Shown here piece after piece: positions 28,325 through 35,761 of a stretch of DNA of 64,000 nucleotides; within the stretch, counting starts at the first letter, position 1; every line of letters starts with the position of its first letter. The DNA lies in the NCBI GenBank assembly GCA_035492455.1, contig DATJJE010000029.1, positions 62,001 through 126,000 on the forward strand. The letters are read 5' to 3'. The notes beneath the pieces are model-generated. The model was not told the origin of the DNA, ran no database searches, and saw nothing but the letters and a program-made list of their open reading frames with translations. The translations under genes and the position numbers were made by a program. The DNA is from Gp6-AA40 sp035492455. Its GTDB lineage: Bacteria; Acidobacteriota; Vicinamibacteria; Vicinamibacterales; UBA2999.

Positions 28325-28510
28325 TCAGGGGTTAGCCGCGCTTTGGCACACCACACCGTCCCGGGTCAAATTCGCAGCCGACCTACTTCTCCGGGCCACG
28401 TACGTCAGACAGAGGATATCGAGCACGTTCTGAGGTAGTTGCTCGCGTCTGGGCGAGGTGTGGACAAGCAACGCGGCCGATCCGCCAAAACCAGCGGCGC
28501 TATGCCCGAT

Positions 28511-28541
28511 CTTCGCCTGTCGTGTAGGTGACAGGGCGAAG
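28511..28541 (+). other. hairpin in the leader just before the 28556 start
   Basis: CTTCGCCTGTC (28511-28521) pairs with GACAGGGCGAAG (28530-28541) with one bulged G and an 8-nt loop. It ends 14 nt before GTG 28556, where a Shine-Dalgarno would lie, and no purine-rich SD is seen. No U-tract follows, so it is not a standard terminator. Confidence 0.5.
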
Positions 28542-28555
28542 CTCCACCTGCTCGC

Positions 28556-30121
28556 GTGAAAATTCTGTTTCTCGCACGGCACTATACGTACTTCCGCAAC
28601 TTCGAGTCGGTCGTGCGTGGACTGGCGCAGCGCGGACACTGCGTACATCTGGCCGTGGAGCGGACTGAAACGTTTGGCGGGCTCGCAATGGTTGAGAAGC
28701 TCGCCGCCGAATTCCCATCCATTACCTATGGCGAGGCGCCCTCCCGTACGCCCGATGAGTGGTCGTGGGTCGTACAGCGTCTTCGGCTCGGTCTGGATTA
28801 CCTGCGCTATCAGCATCCGGTATTCGAGACCGCGTGGAAACTTCGAGAGCGGTCGCGGGAACGGACGCCTGGTGCCTTCGTGCGCCTGGCGGCATTCGCC
28901 CGAGTCTTGGGAGGGTGGTCGCGGCGTCTTTTGACGCGCACGCTGCGTGCGGTGGAACGCGCGGTGCCCGAGGACCCTGCCATCCGCGGCTATCTCGCAG
29001 CCCAGCAGCCCGACGTCCTGCTGCTGACGCCGCTCGTCGATCTCGCCTCGTCGCAGATCGAGTACCTGCGCGCAGCGCGCGGGCTTCGCGTGCCGACAGG
29101 GCTGTGTGTCTGGAGCTGGGATCATCTGTCAAGCAAAGCGTTGATTCGAGACTCGCCTGATCGCGTGTTCGTCTGGAACGACACGCAGAAGCTGGAGGCG
29201 ATCAACCTGCACGACGTACCCGCCGAGCGCGTCGTGGTGACTGGAGCGCAATGCTTTGATTGGTGGTTCGATCGGCAGCCGTCGCGCGACGCGGCGACCT
29301 TCTGCCGTGAAGCCGGCGTCCCTGCAGCGCCCTTCCTGTTGTGGGTCTGCTCGGCGCTCATCCACGGCAGCGCTCCGGAGGCGCCGTTCGTCGTCAAGTG
29401 GATTGAGACGCTGCGTCGCAGCGCATCACCGCGCCTGCAATCGATTCCTATTCTGGTGCGACCACACCCGTCGCGTCAGAGCGAATGGGAAGGCGTCTAC
29501 CTGTCGACCCTGAACGCCACGGTGTGGGGTGGCAATCCAGTGGACACGCAATCGCGTGCGGACTACTTCGACACGCTTTATTACAGTGCCGCGGTAGTGG
29601 GCATCAACACGAGCGCCTTCATCGAGGCAGCGATTCTCGGCCGACCGGTCTACACACTCGTAATTCCGGAAACGGCCGATAACCAGACCGGTACGGTGCA
29701 TTTCGACTACCTTCTCAATGCCGGCGGGGGTCTGCTCGAGGTGGCAAGAAGCTTCGACGAGCACGTCGCGCAGCTCGACAATGCACTCGCCGCAGCGACG
29801 GGGAACGTAAAGCCTTTCGTACGCGCATTCGTCCGACCGCATGGCCTTGGTGTGTCCGCCACGTCGCGGTTCATTGCCGCGGTCGAAGGAATGGAAGGCA
29901 TGCAGGTCGCACCCGCGCATGCGGATCCGCTGGCGCGGCTCTGGCGATGGGCGGCGTCCCGCGCCGTCAGACTACGTGATGACGAGCGATACGAGCAGTG
30001 GACGCTTTCCTCGCGCGAACTCGCGTCGCTCGAGAAGCTGCGTGGCGCACGGCGCCTCAAGGCGCTGCAGCGCGCCGAAGCGCGGCGCGCGCACAACGTC
30101 GATACGTCCGGTAGCCGATGA
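28556..30121 (+). CDS. family A GT-B-like glycosyltransferase candidate, copy 1
   Basis: This 521-residue protein is one of four related to each other here (33028, 35758, N-terminal half of 37287). Conserved features are an N-terminal MKILFLARHYTYFRNFES-type start, SWDHLSSK (187-194), VWNDxQK (206-212), VTGAQCFD (228-235), RPHPSR (302-307) and YYSAAVVGINTSAFIEA (342-358). The HP motif followed by a VVG-NTSAxIEA helix resembles the nucleotide-sugar end of GT-B enzymes such as CDP-glycerol and polysialic-acid transferases. I cannot name the family, so the role is inferred. The tail beyond about 430 is charged and variable. It has a GTG start and its stop overlaps the next ATG. Confidence 0.75.
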   Translation: MKILFLARHYTYFRNFESVVRGLAQRGHCVHLAVERTETFGGLAMVEKLAAEFPSITYGEAPSRTPDEWSWVVQRLRLGLDYLRYQHPVFETAWKLRERSRERTPGAFVRLAAFARVLGGWSRRLLTRTLRAVERAVPEDPAIRGYLAAQQPDVLLLTPLVDLASSQIEYLRAARGLRVPTGLCVWSWDHLSSKALIRDSPDRVFVWNDTQKLEAINLHDVPAERVVVTGAQCFDWWFDRQPSRDAATFCREAGVPAAPFLLWVCSALIHGSAPEAPFVVKWIETLRRSASPRLQSIPILVRPHPSRQSEWEGVYLSTLNATVWGGNPVDTQSRADYFDTLYYSAAVVGINTSAFIEAAILGRPVYTLVIPETADNQTGTVHFDYLLNAGGGLLEVARSFDEHVAQLDNALAAATGNVKPFVRAFVRPHGLGVSATSRFIAAVEGMEGMQVAPAHADPLARLWRWAASRAVRLRDDERYEQWTLSSRELASLEKLRGARRLKALQRAEARRAHNVDTSGSR

Positions 30122-31272
30122 GAAAGATCTGTATCGTGGTCGGTTCGCGCGCGAACTATAGCAGCATCAAATCGGTGATGTGTGCGGTGCGCGCCACGCC
30201 CGAACTGAAGCTGCAGCTGGTCGTCGGCGCGTCGGCGCTGCTGGATCGGTTCGGCTCGGTCATCGACATCATCGAGGCTGACGGATTTCAGCCTGACGCG
30301 CAGGTGACGATGATTGTGGAGGGTGAGACGCCGGGAACGATGGCGAAGTCCACCGGCCTCGGGCTTCTCGAGTTGCCGACCATCTTCGGCATGCTGAAGC
30401 CCGACATCGTCGTCAGCGTCGGCGATCGATTCGAAACGATGGCAACGGCGGTCGCCGCAGCCTACATGAACATTCCGCTGGCGCACACTATGGGCGGCGA
30501 GATCAGCGGCACGATTGACGAGAGCATCCGTCATGCGGTCACCAAGCTCGCGCACGTGCATTTCCCCGCGAACTCGCAGGCCGCCGAGCGCATCGTCCGC
30601 ATGGGGGAGGATCCTAGTGCTGTCCACGTCGTCGGCTGTCCCCGCATCGACCTGGTGGCGGAGATTGCGCGCGGCAACGGACACCTCGAGTCGCCGGATT
30701 GGCTCGAGCGAGAAGGCGTTGGCGCCCACATCACGCTCGATCGGCCGTTTCTTCTCGTCAGCCAGCATCCGGTGACGACGGAGTACGGCCAGGGCGAGCA
30801 GCAGATCAACGAAACACTGATGGCACTGCACGAACTGCACATGCCGACGATCATGCTGTGGCCGAACGCCGATGCCGGCTCTGAGGACATTTCACGCGGT
30901 ATGCGCAAGTTTCGCGAGAGATACCGGCCGGAATACATTCGCTTCTACAAGAACTTTCCGATTGAAACCTACGTGCGTCTGATGCTCAGCTGCGCGTGTG
31001 CTGTCGGCAATTCATCGGCGCCGCTGCGCGAGGGCGCGTTCATCGGTGTGCCGACCGTGAACATCGGCACACGGCAGCAGGGACGCGATCGCGCGGACAA
31101 CGTGATGGATGCGGGGTGCAACCGGCGCGAGATTGTAGCGGCGGTTCAACGTCAGCTCGCGCACGGCCGCTACCCGTCGAGCCAGCTGTACGGCGATGGG
31201 GGCGCGGGGGCGCGCATCGCAAAGATCCTCACTGACGCGCCGCTGCGAGTGCAGAAACGGTTGTCCTACTGA
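30118..31272 (+). CDS. neuC: UDP-N-acetylglucosamine 2-epimerase (hydrolysing), NeuC/LegG type, copy 1
   Basis: This is a 384-residue cytoplasmic enzyme. NeuC-type enzymes remove UDP and epimerise C2, giving ManNAc or a 4-amino analogue that feeds a nonulosonate synthase. Family landmarks are SVGDRFE (100-106, with D103), GGEISGTIDESIRHA (126-140; E128, D134 and H139 are catalytic candidates), a GNSSAPLREG segment and NIGTRQQGR near the C-terminus. It resembles the second copy at 42000 over its whole length. LegG (legionaminate) and NeuC (sialate) cannot be told apart by eye. It is coupled to the upstream gene by a 4-nt overlap. Confidence 0.92.
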   Translation: MRKICIVVGSRANYSSIKSVMCAVRATPELKLQLVVGASALLDRFGSVIDIIEADGFQPDAQVTMIVEGETPGTMAKSTGLGLLELPTIFGMLKPDIVVSVGDRFETMATAVAAAYMNIPLAHTMGGEISGTIDESIRHAVTKLAHVHFPANSQAAERIVRMGEDPSAVHVVGCPRIDLVAEIARGNGHLESPDWLEREGVGAHITLDRPFLLVSQHPVTTEYGQGEQQINETLMALHELHMPTIMLWPNADAGSEDISRGMRKFRERYRPEYIRFYKNFPIETYVRLMLSCACAVGNSSAPLREGAFIGVPTVNIGTRQQGRDRADNVMDAGCNRREIVAAVQRQLAHGRYPSSQLYGDGGAGARIAKILTDAPLRVQKRLSY

Positions 31273-31275
31273 GGA

Positions 31276-31294
31276 GGCGGGCCGTAAGCCCGCC
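31276..31294 (+). repeat. palindromic element between neuC and neuA
   Basis: GGCGGGC (31276-31282) and GCCCGCC (31288-31294) form a 7-bp stem with a CGTAA loop. The element lies between a GGAGG sequence at 31273-31277 and ATG 31300. Confidence 0.55.
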
Positions 31295-31299
31295 CTGCA

Positions 31300-31992
31300 A
31301 TGGCAAAAGTACTTGGGGTTATCCCCGCGCGCGGCGGGTCGAAAGGCATCCCGAACAAGAACCTGGCGCTGCTCGGCGGTCGCCCGCTCCTCGCGTATAC
31401 CGTCGAAGCGGCCAAGGCGAGTACGACACTGACGCGGACGATCGTGAGCACCGACGATCAGCGCATTGCGGAATGCGCCAAGTCGCTTGGTCTTGGCGTG
31501 CTGATGCGGCCGGCAGCGCTGGCGGCCGACGAGACGCCCATGCTGCCTGTGCTGCAGCACGCGATCGAGGCGATGCGTGACGGCGGATTCAACCCCGACA
31601 TCGTTGTTCTGCTGCAACCGACGTCCCCGTTGCGCCGCGCGGAGCACATCGATGCGGCCGTCGACTCGCTGCGGCGCACTCGGGGTGACTCAGTTGTTTC
31701 GGTTGTCGAGGTGCCGCATCAGTTCAATCCAGCGTCGGTGATGCGGGTTGATGACGGATGGTTGAAGCCCTTCGCCGACGGTCCGACCGCCACGCGACGG
31801 CAGGACAAGACGCCGGTGTACGCGCGCAACGGGCCGGCGGTGCTGGCGGTGCACGCGCGCGTCATCGAAGCGGGATCGCTCTACGGCAGCGAAACGTGGC
31901 CGCTCATCATGAAGCCAGAAGAGTCGATCGACATCGACACCCCCGAAGACCTGAGCTTTGTTGAGTACCTAATCGGTAGGGTCCGGCTTTAG
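31300..31992 (+). CDS. neuA: CMP-nonulosonate synthetase (acylneuraminate cytidylyltransferase), copy 1
   Basis: This 230-residue enzyme couples CTP to a nonulosonic acid to give the CMP-sugar donor. The signature IPARGGSKGIPNKN (8-21) is intact. LLQPTSPLRR, a later ARNGPA segment and SIDIDTPEDL close to the end are all typical. A second, clearly different copy lies at 45930. The C-terminal residues RVRL and the stop codon are encoded inside a palindromic repeat (31974-32000), so the original end of the gene may have been replaced. It could be NeuA, LegF or PseF type. It follows neuC directly. Confidence 0.92.
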   Translation: MAKVLGVIPARGGSKGIPNKNLALLGGRPLLAYTVEAAKASTTLTRTIVSTDDQRIAECAKSLGLGVLMRPAALAADETPMLPVLQHAIEAMRDGGFNPDIVVLLQPTSPLRRAEHIDAAVDSLRRTRGDSVVSVVEVPHQFNPASVMRVDDGWLKPFADGPTATRRQDKTPVYARNGPAVLAVHARVIEAGSLYGSETWPLIMKPEESIDIDTPEDLSFVEYLIGRVRL

Positions 31993-32000
31993 CCGGACCA
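31974..32000 (+). repeat. 27-nt palindromic repeat, copy 1
   Basis: The element contains GGTCCGGCT (31980-31988), a 2-nt TT centre and AGCCGGACC (31991-31999), a perfect 9-bp stem, preceded by CGGTAG. The same 27 nt recurs at 53369-53395 with one difference, in the loop. It supplies the neuA stop codon. It looks like a REP-type dispersed palindrome. Confidence 0.7.
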
Positions 32001-32003
32001 TCC

Positions 32004-33014
32004 ATGAATATTCCTTACAGACGCGTCTCTGAATACCAGCCCGTCGACGTCAGCAAGCTGCGTCCGGGCAGCTCCTACAAGACGCTGATCGAGAAGCGGA
32101 CGCATCCGATTGACGATCTGGTGTCGCGGTTCGGTCGCATACCGGAGGAACTGCTGTCGCGCCGCGCGTGTCCGACGTGCGGCAGCACTGAGGAAACACT
32201 CGAATTCGAGAAGGACCACATGCGCATCGTGCGCTGCAACGCGTGCGATCTCGTGTTCGTCAATCCCACGTTCGACGAGGCGCATTACAAGCAGGTGTAC
32301 GCGTCTCAGGCCTACCAGGAGATCGTCCGCGACCTGGGTATCAACAGCCACGAGTACCGCGTGAAACGCTTTGGCACCGAGCGCGTGCAGATGATGAGCG
32401 AGCATCTGCGCGTGACGAATGGCCATGCGCCGAGGTATCTCGACGTCGGCTGCAGTACGGGCTTCGTTGTCGAAGCGGCACGCGACAGAGGCTGGCATGC
32501 GATGGGCATCGACCTCAATCCATCGGCGATCGAGTTCGGCCGCTCCCGCCGATTGGACCTTCGTAACGTCCCGCTGGAAGATGCCGGCTTCGCGCCGCGC
32601 ACCTTCGACGCCGTGTCGCTGTTCGATGTGCTCGAGCACCTGCTCGAGCCGCGATGTACGCTGACGACGTGCGTCGACCTGTTGGCGCCTGGCGGCATTC
32701 TGTTTCTCTACGTGCCGAATTTCGACTCGGCGTCGCGGCTGCTCATGGGCGCGAACGCGCACTTCATCTGGCCGACTCACCATCTGAACTACTACACGCC
32801 GACGACGATTCGCGATCTCGTGCAGCGCCATTCGCTGAGCCCGGAGTTGATCGTCACTGAAGGTCTCGACATCGAGGATTACATCTGGTACCGGCGCGAG
32901 GTGCTGCACCGCGACGCGGATGGCCTCGCTGAGATCGCCGACGTACTTCAGTTCCTCGCCAACGCGGGGTGCTACGGCAAGAACCTGCGCGTCATTGCGA
33001 GGAGGGCCGCGTGA
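32004..33014 (+). CDS. class I SAM methyltransferase with N-terminal four-cysteine motif
   Basis: This 336-residue protein has a leader of about 50 residues, then a zinc-ribbon-like C56-x2-C59 and C78-x2-C81. A methyltransferase domain follows with motif I YLDVGCSTG (145-153), LFDVLEHLLEP and a GGILFLYVPN motif. It has the same architecture as the genes at 11856 and 43153. It is probably a sugar C- or O-methyltransferase, with the acceptor unknown. It sits between the first nonulosonate genes and a family A gene. Confidence 0.88.
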   Translation: MNIPYRRVSEYQPVDVSKLRPGSSYKTLIEKRTHPIDDLVSRFGRIPEELLSRRACPTCGSTEETLEFEKDHMRIVRCNACDLVFVNPTFDEAHYKQVYASQAYQEIVRDLGINSHEYRVKRFGTERVQMMSEHLRVTNGHAPRYLDVGCSTGFVVEAARDRGWHAMGIDLNPSAIEFGRSRRLDLRNVPLEDAGFAPRTFDAVSLFDVLEHLLEPRCTLTTCVDLLAPGGILFLYVPNFDSASRLLMGANAHFIWPTHHLNYYTPTTIRDLVQRHSLSPELIVTEGLDIEDYIWYRREVLHRDADGLAEIADVLQFLANAGCYGKNLRVIARRAA

Positions 33015-33027
33015 AGCGGACTCCGGC

Positions 33028-34731
33028 ATGAAGATCGTTTTCACCGCGCTCCATTTCGCGAATTACCGCAACTTCGAATCGGTCATCCGCACGCTGGCGA
33101 CGCGGGGTCATCGGATTCATCTGCTCGCCGACGAAGCTGAAACGTTCGGCGGCCAGGCGTTCGTGGAGAGGCTTGCGGCCGAATATCCCGCCGTCAGTTT
33201 CGGGCTGACGCCGTCGCCGGCCGACGAGCCATGGTTCCGTTTCGCGCAGAAGGTGCGGTTCGCGCTCGATTACGTTCGTTTCCTCGATCCACGCTACGCC
33301 AACGCCGAAAAGCTGCGCCTGCGCAACGTCGAGAGAACGCCGCGCCTCGTACGATGGATGACATCAGGCGTAGGCGGTGTGCTGGTTGGTCACCGTGGCA
33401 CGGCGGCGCTGCTCAAAGCCATCGAGCGCCGGCTGCCGCCGAGCGGCGCCATCACGCGCGCGCTGGACGCACAGCGGCCCGACGTCGTGCTGCTCACGTC
33501 GCTGACCTTTTCGCGCTCGCTGGCGATGGAGCAGCTGAAGGCCGCGCGCTCGCTCGGCGTTCCGACCGCCGCCTGCATCATCAGCTGGGATCATTTGTCG
33601 AGCAAGGCGCTGATCCACATCCAGCCTGACGCGACGATCGTCTGGAACGACGTCCAGAAGCGTGAAGCCATCGAGATGCACGCGCTTCCCGCGTCGCGCG
33701 TCATCGTCACTGGTGCGCAATGCTACGACCAGTGGTTCGACAAGCAGCCGCAGCGATCGCGCGAGGAGTTCTGCCGGGCGGTTGGACTCGATCCCTGTCG
33801 TCCGTATGTTCTGTATGTCTGCTCGGCAATGAGTCCTGTGCCGGATCCGGTCGAGCCTGTCTTCGTAAGGCAATGGATTGGCGCGCTTCGGTCGAGCGGC
33901 GATCCCGTGCTTCGCAACGCGGGGGTCCTGGTTCGTCCACATCCGGAGCGGATCAAGGAGTGGGCGGGCGTTTCGCTCGACGGGCTGGAGAACGTTGCCG
34001 TCAACGGCCGCAATCCAATCGACGCCGCAGCGAAAGCCGACTATTTCGATTCGATCTACTACAGCAACGCGGTCGTTGGTCTGTGCACCACAGTATTTCT
34101 GGAGGCCGCCATCATCGGCCGTCCGGTGATGACGATGCAGCTGCCTGCGTATCGCATACACCAGGATGGGATGGTCCACTTCCGCTACCTCCTCGAGGTT
34201 GAAGGCGGCTTGCTGCATACGGCGCCAGATCTCGCGTCGCATGTGTCGCAGCTTGCGCAGGTAATGAAGACCGACGGCTCGCGAGAGGATCGGAACCGTC
34301 GCTTCCTCACGGCGTTCGTCCGGCCGGCCGGGCTGGAATCGGCATCCACGCCAAGGTTTGTCGACGCTGTTGAAGCGCTCGGCCGGAGTGGGCGAAAGGC
34401 GCAACCGCCGGCCGCTTCAATGCCGCTCACGGTGAGGGCCGCTGTCGCCGCGTCGCGCACTGCCGTCGGCACGTGGCTGCTGATGGATAGCATCGACACC
34501 GCACGCGCGCAGAGTGAACGGGCCAGCCGTGATCATAAGGAGCAGGTCCTCGGTGCGAGAGCCGCTTATCGCGAACGCGAGCAGCGGGAACGTGAGGCGA
34601 TCATTCGCGCTACCCAGGAGGAACGCACCGCCAAGGAGTGGCGCAAATGGCGGCGCGGCCTCAGCGCGCGCAAGCAGGTCGCGCGGCTGAAGGCCAGCGT
34701 CAAACGGTTGATCGAGGTGGGCCATCACTGA
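33028..34731 (+). CDS. family A GT-B-like glycosyltransferase candidate, copy 2
   Basis: This 567-residue family A member carries all the shared landmarks: the FANYRNFES start, SWDHLSSKALIH, VWNDVQK, VTGAQCYDQWFDKQP, VRPHPER and YYSNAVVGLCTTVFLEAA. In the last motif the usual NTSA is CTTV, the most divergent of the four. From about residue 480 it has a long, highly charged, probably coiled-coil tail rich in Arg and Glu, not seen in the other copies. That tail might mediate membrane or partner binding. ATG 33028 is preferred over the open frame from 32920, which overlaps the methyltransferase. No Shine-Dalgarno is obvious. Confidence 0.75.
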   Translation: MKIVFTALHFANYRNFESVIRTLATRGHRIHLLADEAETFGGQAFVERLAAEYPAVSFGLTPSPADEPWFRFAQKVRFALDYVRFLDPRYANAEKLRLRNVERTPRLVRWMTSGVGGVLVGHRGTAALLKAIERRLPPSGAITRALDAQRPDVVLLTSLTFSRSLAMEQLKAARSLGVPTAACIISWDHLSSKALIHIQPDATIVWNDVQKREAIEMHALPASRVIVTGAQCYDQWFDKQPQRSREEFCRAVGLDPCRPYVLYVCSAMSPVPDPVEPVFVRQWIGALRSSGDPVLRNAGVLVRPHPERIKEWAGVSLDGLENVAVNGRNPIDAAAKADYFDSIYYSNAVVGLCTTVFLEAAIIGRPVMTMQLPAYRIHQDGMVHFRYLLEVEGGLLHTAPDLASHVSQLAQVMKTDGSREDRNRRFLTAFVRPAGLESASTPRFVDAVEALGRSGRKAQPPAASMPLTVRAAVAASRTAVGTWLLMDSIDTARAQSERASRDHKEQVLGARAAYREREQREREAIIRATQEERTAKEWRKWRRGLSARKQVARLKASVKRLIEVGHH

Positions 34732-34747
34732 TCCATCGCCGCGCGTC

Positions 34748-35761
34748 GTGCTCGGGATGACGCTATACAACAACGCGCGTCATCTGCGCGAGGCGACCGA
34801 GTCGCTGTTACATCAGACGCACTCCGACTTCGCATTGCTGATGCTCGACGATGGCGCGGACGCCGCGAGCGAGCAGATTGGCCGCGAATACGAAGCGCGC
34901 GATCGTCGCGTCCGCTATTGGCGCCACGCCGCGCGCCGCGGCATGGTGCCGACGTGGCGCGAAGTGGTCGAAATCGCGCGGCGCGAGTACCCGGCTGCCG
35001 AATACTTCGCGTGGGTAAGCGATCACGATCGATGGGCGCCCCAGTGGCTGGCGCGCATGGTCTCGGAGCTCGACGCGCACTCCGAGACGGTGCTCGCGTA
35101 TCCGCAGACGCTTCGCGTCGACGATGGCGGCGCGTTGATCGAGAAAGAGCCGCGTGCCTTTGATACGAAAGGCGTCGCAGATCCGCGCGAGCGCTGGCGA
35201 CGATTCTGCTGGAGCGGCTTCGGATCGGGCGACATGGTCTACGGCCTGATGCGCAGGCGCGCGCTCGAGACGGCAGGAATCTTCCCACCGGTGCTGAACC
35301 CCGACCGTCTGCTGATTGCGCAGCTCACGCACCTCGGTGAAATCCGCCAGGTTGCGGAGCCGCTGTGGTACCGGCGACAGGCAGGGCCGGCAAGCGTCGA
35401 GCGTCAACGCCAGTCGTTGTTTGCCGGCTCGCCTCCGCCGCGATTCAACTGGCCGCCGTCGCTGCAGCATGCGGTGCTGCTGCGACGCGCAGGTTTCAAC
35501 CTGTCGATGGTCGCGAGCTACGTCATTGCGTCGACGTGGCGTGCGTCGCGCAAGACGGAGACGTCGAAAAGTATCGGCCGCGGCGTTGACAATGTGCACC
35601 TGGTCAAGAAGCTGGTGAAGAAAGGTTTTCACCACGCCGTGTACTACACGCTCGTAGGCGCGAGAAAGGTCGCCGGCAAGAGCCGGAGGGCGAGCCGCAA
35701 AGCGCTGTACGAAATTCTGATGTTTACGCACCGCGCCGGTTTGCGGCGTCAGAGCCGGTGA
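34748..35761 (+). CDS. family 2 glycosyltransferase
   Basis: This protein of about 337 residues has a GT-A fold: LMLDDGADAAS (31-41) as nucleotide-binding motif and SDHD (91-94) in the position of the DxD metal site. A WSGFGSGDMVYGLMRR acceptor region follows, and the basic C-terminal region has no clear TM helix. It is probably a cytoplasmic or peripheral sugar transferase with unknown donor. GTG 34748 is the first standard start after an in-frame stop at 34709, but it begins inside strand 1. An ATC at 34724, six nt after GAGG, would give a more natural start (T-D-P-S-P-R before VVLGMTLYNN); see findings. Confidence 0.82.
   Translation: MLGMTLYNNARHLREATESLLHQTHSDFALLMLDDGADAASEQIGREYEARDRRVRYWRHAARRGMVPTWREVVEIARREYPAAEYFAWVSDHDRWAPQWLARMVSELDAHSETVLAYPQTLRVDDGGALIEKEPRAFDTKGVADPRERWRRFCWSGFGSGDMVYGLMRRRALETAGIFPPVLNPDRLLIAQLTHLGEIRQVAEPLWYRRQAGPASVERQRQSLFAGSPPPRFNWPPSLQHAVLLRRAGFNLSMVASYVIASTWRASRKTETSKSIGRGVDNVHLVKKLVKKGFHHAVYYTLVGARKVAGKSRRASRKALYEILMFTHRAGLRRQSR

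Noticed and set aside
28400..28450. Possible ops/JUMPstart element (GGTAG) in the leader of the long operon
   Set aside because: Only the five-base core GGTAG is present, without the rest of the ops consensus, so it is likely chance.
28511..28541. Rho-independent terminator in the divergent gap
   Set aside because: A good hairpin is present but no T-tract follows on either strand.
31989..33044. Long minus-strand frame opposite the 32004 methyltransferase
   Set aside because: The plus strand has zinc and SAM motifs and fits the operon; the minus frame shows no recognisable domain.
33364..34404. Minus-strand frame of about 346 codons opposite family A copy 2
   Set aside because: Low-complexity basic translation without motifs, antisense to a conserved family member.
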